A stretch of DNA of 64,000 nucleotides, taken from NCBI GenBank assembly GCA_964388575.1, contig CAYMAZ010000016.1:1-64000 (forward strand), read 5' to 3'. A model generated the notes under the pieces. The model searched no databases and was not told the DNA's origin. It was given only the letters and a program-made list of their open reading frames with translations. Both the position numbers and the translations under genes were made by a program. The stretch is from CAYMAZ01 sp964388575 (GTDB lineage Bacteria > Bacteroidota > Bacteroidia > Bacteroidales > DTU049). Of the stretch, positions 59,120 through 64,000 are shown in pieces (within the stretch, counting starts at the first letter, position 1; the number at the start of each line of letters is the position of its first letter).

Positions 59120-60145
59120 ATGTTTAACTCCATGACCACAAAGTTAAAGGTTTTTTTCAACTATTTGATCAGAATTACTATATTCGGTGTTTCAATGGTG
59201 TTTCTTTATATTCAGTTTGACCGGAAAATCACTTCAGGGGGCTTTCTGACAGAACTGAAACAAACTGAATTGCATGATCAATTCTATTTTTTTCTATTTG
59301 GCATTTTTCTGTTGATGTTTCTAAACTGGGGGCTGGAGATTTTCAAGTGGAATCTTCTGACAAAACATTTTGCCAAGTTGTCAATGATGAAGTGCATAAA
59401 AGGCGTTATTTCAGGAATTACAATCAGTATGTTTCTGCCCAACAGAATAGGGGATGTGGCAGGAAAAATCCTCTGGCTTGAGTCCGGGTTCAGATGGAAG
59501 GGGTTTTTTGCCAATATTTATGCGTCTTTGGGACAGATTATTGCAACGCTTTTTGTGTCTTTAATGTCCCTCATTATCCTGAATCAGGACAATTTCGACG
59601 ACAAACTCATAATTATCAATGGGTCAACATTGATTACACTGGCAGGATTAAGCCTTGCAATTGCGTTATTTGCTTTTTTTTACCTTGGATGGATCAGTAA
59701 AGTATTTTCACAAATCAAGAATAAATGGGCTGTCAGGATTTTACAAAATTCACATATTCTTGCATTATTCTCTCTCAAAACAAAATTAATTGTTATAATG
59801 CTCAGCATTGTCCGTTTTCTTGTTTACACTTTTCAATTTTATCTTTTCCTTGTTGCTTTTGGAGTTCATATTTCAATTACGGAAGGTATGATGATCATTT
59901 CAATTGTATATCTGCTGATCACTATTGTTCCTCAGTTTGCTATTGCGGAAATTGCTACACGCGGGGCAATTACAGTTTTTGTGTTCAATATTTTTCTGAT
60001 TTCAGAGAATTGGTTTGCTTCAGACAAAGAAACAATTCTTCTTCTGACCTCAACATCCTTATGGCTTATCAACCTTTTTATTCCTGCCATGGCCGGATTG
60101 ACAATGCTTCCCAATCTGAAAAGATTAAATCTTGTTAAATCATGA
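59120..60145 (+). CDS. Flippase-like (lysylphosphatidylglycerol synthetase TM/UPF0104) membrane protein
   Basis: 341 residues with about eight membrane helices and the family core GVISGITISMFLPNRIGDVAGK (reported here in part), then a second conserved stretch PQFAIAEIATRGAITVF. The family shares the transmembrane domain of MprF without the synthase part and is often coupled to glycosyltransferases in lipid or glycan handling. The start is 59120 or 59132. The stop overlaps the glycosyltransferase ATG (ATGA). Confidence 0.85.
   Translation: MFNSMTTKLKVFFNYLIRITIFGVSMVFLYIQFDRKITSGGFLTELKQTELHDQFYFFLFGIFLLMFLNWGLEIFKWNLLTKHFAKLSMMKCIKGVISGITISMFLPNRIGDVAGKILWLESGFRWKGFFANIYASLGQIIATLFVSLMSLIILNQDNFDDKLIIINGSTLITLAGLSLAIALFAFFYLGWISKVFSQIKNKWAVRILQNSHILALFSLKTKLIVIMLSIVRFLVYTFQFYLFLVAFGVHISITEGMMIISIVYLLITIVPQFAIAEIATRGAITVFVFNIFLISENWFASDKETILLLTSTSLWLINLFIPAMAGLTMLPNLKRLNLVKS
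59139..59146 (-). promoter_or_regulatory. -7 promoter element of ruvC
   Basis: TAACTTTG on the minus strand, 28 bp before the ruvC ATG and inside the start of the divergent gene. Confidence 0.45.
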
Positions 60146-61281
60146 TCTGGTTAATGGTAGTTTCTTTTTTCTTTCTGAGCAATTACATTTTGCTCATCAT
60201 TCTGCTGATTTCAGGTTTGAAAAAATTACAAATCCCGAAAAAATCAGAAAATAAGCCTGTCAATGTGAGTATTGTAATCCCGTTTCGTGATGAACAAGCA
60301 AATCTTCCGGCTTTACTTGATTCTCTTGGGAAACTGAACGTTTCGGATAAAGTTGTTGAGGTTGTTTTCGTAAATGATCATTCATCAGATGGTAGTGAGA
60401 TCTTGATCAGACATTTTACGATGAGAGCAACAAACATGACTGTTCAGCTCATTAATCTGTCTGAATTACCGAATCTGTCAGGGAAGAAGGATGCTCAGAA
60501 AGCAGGAGTTGATGCTGCAACTCATGACAATATTTTATTTACTGATGCTGACTGCATATTCAGACCTGATTGGATTAGTTCGATGATGCGAAATGCAGAA
60601 AATGAAGTTCTGATGGTGTGCGGTTTTGTGGAATTCATCAGAAAGCCAGGTTTCTTGCAGTGGTTTTTTTACACTGAGTTCATGTCCCTTGTTTTGACCT
60701 CTGCCGGAGCTTTCGGAATTCAAAGACCGGTTTTCTGCAATGGTGCGAATATGCTTATGCAAAAAAAAATATTTTTAAGCCTTTATCACAAAATTGGAGG
60801 AAAAAGATTCGCTTCAGGAGATGATGTTTTTTTATTGCATTCTGTAATTTCAGAATATGGTAATCATGCTGCTGTTTTTGCCTTTTCAGGGGACTGCCGT
60901 GTGCAAACCAAACCACCTGAAAAATTTATTGAATTTTTAAATCAGCGAATCCGGTGGGCATCCAAAACCTCATCATATCGTGATGGATTTTCTGTTTATA
61001 TGGCATTAACAGTTTTTCTGTTCTGTTTATCAATACCTCTGATGTTTGCTGCTTCAATCATATATTCAAAATTATTACCTGTTGCAATTCTGATATTGAC
61101 TGTAAAAGTAATACTTGACGCGACTTTTTTCTATTCCGGAAAATCGATTCACAAAGTGAATATCCTGCATATGATAAGTATTCCTTTTCAAATCATATAT
61201 GTCCCGTATATTGTTCTGACAGCAATTTTGTCATTTATTTTGCCCGGAAAATGGAAGGATAGAAGAATTATTCGCAGATGA
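60142..61281 (+). CDS. Membrane-associated GT2-family glycosyltransferase
   Basis: 379 residues. An N-terminal helix precedes a GT-A domain with VSIVIPFRDEQANLPAL, FVNDHSSDGS, the DxD motif in FTDADC, the acceptor-site region ASGDDVFLL and the QRIRW motif; three C-terminal helices follow. Expected to add a sugar to a lipid carrier or other membrane acceptor. It is translationally coupled to the flippase-like gene, so the pair likely makes and moves one glycolipid or glycan precursor. Confidence 0.9.
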   Translation: MIWLMVVSFFFLSNYILLIILLISGLKKLQIPKKSENKPVNVSIVIPFRDEQANLPALLDSLGKLNVSDKVVEVVFVNDHSSDGSEILIRHFTMRATNMTVQLINLSELPNLSGKKDAQKAGVDAATHDNILFTDADCIFRPDWISSMMRNAENEVLMVCGFVEFIRKPGFLQWFFYTEFMSLVLTSAGAFGIQRPVFCNGANMLMQKKIFLSLYHKIGGKRFASGDDVFLLHSVISEYGNHAAVFAFSGDCRVQTKPPEKFIEFLNQRIRWASKTSSYRDGFSVYMALTVFLFCLSIPLMFAASIIYSKLLPVAILILTVKVILDATFFYSGKSIHKVNILHMISIPFQIIYVPYIVLTAILSFILPGKWKDRRIIRR

Positions 61282-61288
61282 TTGTTGA

Positions 61289-61360
61289 GCGGCAAACGGG
61301 ATTCGAACCCGCGACCCTCAGCTTGGGAAGCTGATGCTCTACCGACTGAGCTACTGCCGC
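61289..61360 (-). tRNA. tRNA-Gly (anticodon CCC)
   Basis: 72 nt on the minus strand folding into a full cloverleaf: acceptor GCGGCAG/TTGCCGC, D arm GCTC/GAGC, anticodon stem TCAGC/GCTGA with loop TTCCCAA (anticodon CCC), T arm GCGGG/CCCGT with TTCGAAT. The discriminator base is U, as in bacterial tRNA-Gly. CCA is not encoded. A TACTTTTG -7 element at 61451-61444 with TTG at 61468-61466 (minus strand) can drive it. Confidence 0.97.
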
Positions 61361-61692
61361 TTATTGTGTTTCAGGGCTTGTGTTTTGATTGTGCCTAACA
61401 ATTCGCCTAACAACTAAAAATCCTATGCACCCTGATCTTTAGGCAAAAGTACAAACAAATTAATTCAATGCAAAAAAATGAAATTTATTGAATAAAATTA
61501 TTTCATAAAATATTAAAGTATCATTAGTAATCGGTTTAATATAAAAGATTTAAAAAGAACAGCATTAAAATAACAAAGTATATGCATATAAAAACCATAA
61601 CTCGATTTTACATAAGATAAGAGAATCTATTTTTAAAATACAGAAGAATTGTTTTCATGGAGATATGGGGTTTAATATTAAAAAAAAAAATA
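61361..61692. other. Intergenic region between tRNA-Gly and the DUF6266-like gene
   Basis: No gene. It contains the tRNA promoter (61444-61468, minus strand), a double GCCTAACAA word (61393 and 61405), and a very AT-rich run. An A tract at 61680-61690 just after the DUF6266-like stop gives a U-run on the minus strand but no strong stem. Confidence 0.55.
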
Positions 61693-63366
61693 TTATTTGA
61701 TTTTCCCAGCAAGATCAGCGCCTGCCCTGTATCGTTTTGGTTTATTGGGACACAGATAATCGGCTTTGTCCGGTGGGTTTGTTGACAGAAACATTTCCAA
61801 AGTCCGGGATGACCAATTGGATTGAGGAATCTGAAAATACTCCTGCCTCTTTTTGAGTTTTCTGACAAGAACATTGAATGTGTCTGAATTTTTTAAGACT
61901 GTTTTATTAGAGATGATATGAGCCGGAGACAAATAAACCACCTTCGAGGCATCAGGGCAATTGAAGTCAATGACATCGAGGAGGATGTCATCATAGGTGA
62001 AAATCAGAGAGTAATCACGGCCCGGAATCAAGTTATTACAATAGAACATGTTTGCATCATTCTTTTGAGCTTCTTTGATGGGTGTGCCGTCTCCGGAAGT
62101 AATCTCACACTTGAAATACTGTTCATCTATTTCATAAGTTTGAGAATTGAGGGGAAATTCATCCGTTGGTTTCGGGTGATCAGGTTGAGTCCAGTATGTG
62201 ATGAAATCTGAGAACAATTCATCAAAAGAGCCGCAACATCCACATTCTTCAGATTTGAGGACAAAGGATGCCGGGTGAGTATAATTGCATTTGAACAGTT
62301 GTTCAAAAAAGTGAAAATTTGTACCCTCAAAAGACAGGTTGATGTATAATCTGTTGAATTTGCTGATCTGCTGGTTTTCCTTGTTGAGGATATAATACAA
62401 CATGACAGCCCCACCGCCTCTGTTTTGTTCGTTGACGTTGTAAACATATCGTGTTTCATTCAGCTGCCATAACACAGGATCTGAGATTGAGTGAGTTTGA
62501 TTGGTCAATGCGAGGATCCAGAAAACAAGTGTGCAGTCAACGAATGCTTCAGGATCATATAATTCCCTTTCCATTTCAAAAGTGAGCCTCCACATGTCAC
62601 CGGTATTTTCATATTCCCAGATGAGGGCCTGAACCGGAATCAGATCTTCGGGGATGTCATTGTTGAAAGGTTCAATGATGGGCTTCGGAATAAAAGAAAG
62701 GGGTTCAGATAAGTTGCTGTTGATGTTGAAAGTCTGATCCGGGGTTTCGTTGTTCATTGCAGAAAGCCAAAACCACCCATGCATCCAGAAGCTGAGCACA
62801 TCGCTTATTGCTTCCAGATTGATGATGTCTGAATAGAATTTCCCTGCAGGAAAGTATCTTGCCGGATGACGGATGTCAAACTCATGGCGCTCTTCAATGG
62901 TTTTATATTTGCCCAGGGCCGTTGCCACCATGAAAGGGAATTGCTGAGCAGCTGCGGGATGAGAGAAAAATGAATACTCCAGTCTGATCTGGTCAATGAA
63001 AGGGTCATAGCTGAGCGTTTTGATCTGTACAGCCGGAAATTTGGGATTTCCGAGTCTGAGCTTGTCAAGAGAAAAGCAACATTCCTGAGTCATTGCCGGC
63101 ATGTTGTCTTTGATTGCCTTAGCCCAGGGTGTTGATTCGGGGCAAATATTTTCATTGAGCATGCGGATGAAGGGTTGGTTTATTGGTCTGAGGAACTGGA
63201 GTAATGCCAACATCCGATCACGCTGTGTACGCTGAGATGTTGTTTTTGCATCACTGATATCGGGTTGATATGAGCGGGCCGTGAACAGGTCACGCCACTT
63301 TGCAAAGACAACATTACCGAGTTTGCCGGAAGCGTTGCCGAGAAATCCATTTTTAAGTCGTGCCAT
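61693..63366 (-). CDS. Large DUF6266-like protein of unknown function
   Basis: About 557 residues from MARLKNGFLGNASGKLGNVV (ATG 63366); the frame to 63474 runs over the upstream gene's terminator. This start closely resembles the N-terminal signature of the DUF6266 family (LKxGxLGxxSGKxGxVV). No signal peptide or membrane helix was seen. A Cys cluster (KSEECGCCGSF) near residue 380 could bind metal. The middle is beta-rich and unlike anything I recognise. It is much longer than the usual family members (about 200 residues), so the family domain may be only the N-terminal part. It lies downstream of a second family member. Confidence 0.75.
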   Translation of the reverse strand: MARLKNGFLGNASGKLGNVVFAKWRDLFTARSYQPDISDAKTTSQRTQRDRMLALLQFLRPINQPFIRMLNENICPESTPWAKAIKDNMPAMTQECCFSLDKLRLGNPKFPAVQIKTLSYDPFIDQIRLEYSFFSHPAAAQQFPFMVATALGKYKTIEERHEFDIRHPARYFPAGKFYSDIINLEAISDVLSFWMHGWFWLSAMNNETPDQTFNINSNLSEPLSFIPKPIIEPFNNDIPEDLIPVQALIWEYENTGDMWRLTFEMERELYDPEAFVDCTLVFWILALTNQTHSISDPVLWQLNETRYVYNVNEQNRGGGAVMLYYILNKENQQISKFNRLYINLSFEGTNFHFFEQLFKCNYTHPASFVLKSEECGCCGSFDELFSDFITYWTQPDHPKPTDEFPLNSQTYEIDEQYFKCEITSGDGTPIKEAQKNDANMFYCNNLIPGRDYSLIFTYDDILLDVIDFNCPDASKVVYLSPAHIISNKTVLKNSDTFNVLVRKLKKRQEYFQIPQSNWSSRTLEMFLSTNPPDKADYLCPNKPKRYRAGADLAGKIK

Positions 63367-63397
63367 ATTATTACAATTTTGAGTTATTAAATCATTT

Positions 63398-63433
63398 AAA
63401 AAAAAGAAGCTGCCGGAATGAACAGACAGCTTC
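63398..63433 (-). terminator. Intrinsic terminator after the right-edge gene
   Basis: On the minus strand GAAGCTG (63433-63427) pairs with CAGCTTC (63412-63406) and runs into eight T (63405-63398). It separates the partial gene from the 557-residue gene. Confidence 0.8.
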
Positions 63434-63466
63434 CAAAGAGACAAACAAACAGAACAGAGCCCGGTA

Positions 63467-64000
63467 TTATGCAATGACAGTTACAGAACCAACGAAAGAA
63501 CTGTTCGCCACGGCATTTGTTTCATCCTTGAAGAATGACAGATACACATGAACGGAGTCACCGATCCATGAAGCAGGAACAGTGATTTCGATTAATTCAT
63601 CGCCCCTGGTCTTGGAGATGGTGTCGGTTTTGACGGCTTTTTTGTCGTAGTTGATGATCAGTACCAATGCGTTGTCGGTTTCTTCAGCATCGCCGTTTCC
63701 TGAGTTGTCGATCCAGTCAATGGCGATCTTGTTTCCGGTTTCGGCTGTAGCTTCGGGAGTGTCAGCACCCATGAGGGTACCTTTTGCGACGATGAGCTTT
63801 GTGAAGTCGATTGAGTAGTTGGGATATGTGCCTGTGATCACTGTCTTGATGTTTGACTTCATGAAGACATTGAACTGGGACATTCCGATGGCGACCTGTT
63901 TGAATCCGAGACGGATAAAAGACAGGAACATCCTGGACAATTCGACCATGAGAGAGAATTTAGACCTTTGCTGCTTCTGCAGTAGGGTTCTGGGGTTAGC
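63467..64000 (-). CDS. DUF6266-like protein, C-terminal part (gene runs off the right edge)
   Basis: The open frame extends without a stop from 63467 to the window edge at 64000; the internal Met at 63949 is not the start, because upstream codons read NPRTLLQKQQRSKFSL, which matches the conserved NPxTxxQxxQRxKF stretch of DUF6266 proteins. The visible 177 residues then have FLSFIRLGFKQV, YNxFMK-like FNVFMKSNIKTVITGTYPNY, and a C-terminal beta domain ending VGSVTVIA. Function is unknown. Its own terminator follows. Confidence 0.8.
   Translation of the reverse strand, partial: ANPRTLLQKQQRSKFSLMVELSRMFLSFIRLGFKQVAIGMSQFNVFMKSNIKTVITGTYPNYSIDFTKLIVAKGTLMGADTPEATAETGNKIAIDWIDNSGNGDAEETDNALVLIINYDKKAVKTDTISKTRGDELIEITVPASWIGDSVHVYLSFFKDETNAVANSSFVGSVTVIA

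Noticed and set aside
61361..61420. Attachment site of an integrative element at tRNA-Gly
   Set aside because: The double GCCTAACAA word is on the 5' side of the tRNA, no duplicated tRNA 3' end was seen and no integrase is in the window.

Overview
The window is a 64-kb piece of a Bacteroidota chromosome, most likely a free-living or environmental member of the class Bacteroidia. The supporting signs are four proteins with type IX secretion (T9SS) sorting tails, Bacteroidota-specific families (DUF4271, PG0541-like, DUF6266-like, helix-hairpin-helix outer-membrane barrels), surface lipoproteins with acidic export signals, very few Shine-Dalgarno sequences, and a recurrent TAnnTTTG -7 promoter element (often with TTTG about 20 bp upstream). 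No plasmid, phage, insertion-sequence, CRISPR or rRNA signature was seen. The species cannot be named from the sequence.

Layout. 1-600: short tandem and inverted repeats, no gene. 0.63-7.1 kb: a TetR-regulated RND efflux operon (tetR, TolC-like, adaptor, RND pump, PG0541-like PII-fold partner). 7.4-10.3 kb: a two-gene secreted unit whose larger product carries a somatomedin-B-like knot, repeats and a T9SS tail. 10.3-17.5 kb: ICMT-like methyltransferase divergent from mutS, a lipoprotein, an MFS exporter, and small membrane proteins (LapA-like, a sensor-like protein, TspO-like). 17.6-21.8 kb: a TonB-dependent receptor and a beta-helix surface lipoprotein. 21.8-25.3 kb (minus): a small secreted protein, then a translationally coupled PorV-like protein and helix-hairpin-helix outer-membrane barrel. 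25.3-30.2 kb: purE divergent from hpt, then three adenylate kinase domains in two genes, obgE and a PAP2 phosphatase.

30.3-38.0 kb (minus): an AT-rich surface-protein cluster made of two tandem cassettes, each [outer-membrane barrel - T9SS-secreted protein - 30-codon coiled-coil micro-ORF]. Upstream of them is a SprB-repeat/tail-fibre-like protein whose signal peptide is encoded across an 11-C homopolymer. This is the best candidate for an undescribed, possibly phase-variable, surface system. 38.0-38.85 kb: dense intergenic repeats, including seven 21-bp tandem units.

38.85-61.3 kb is mostly housekeeping: a SpoU-type rRNA/tRNA methyltransferase, a fused 2-oxoacid dehydrogenase E1, lptB, recQ, an OmpH-like protein, a MORN-like lipoprotein, rnpA-hemD-DUF4271, a YfcC-type transporter, a T9SS protein, two tandem lgt genes, a PopT-like (DUF368) transporter, a ComA-like phosphosulfolactate synthase, a TPR protein, greA with a terminator-like leader hairpin, a HIT protein, ruvC, and a flippase-like/glycosyltransferase pair. 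61.3-64 kb: tRNA-Gly(CCC), then two DUF6266-like genes on the minus strand; the second runs off the right edge.

Starts were moved inward from the longest open frame where a signal peptide, family N-terminus or promoter demanded it. Functions are by recognition of motifs and families; no database search was run.
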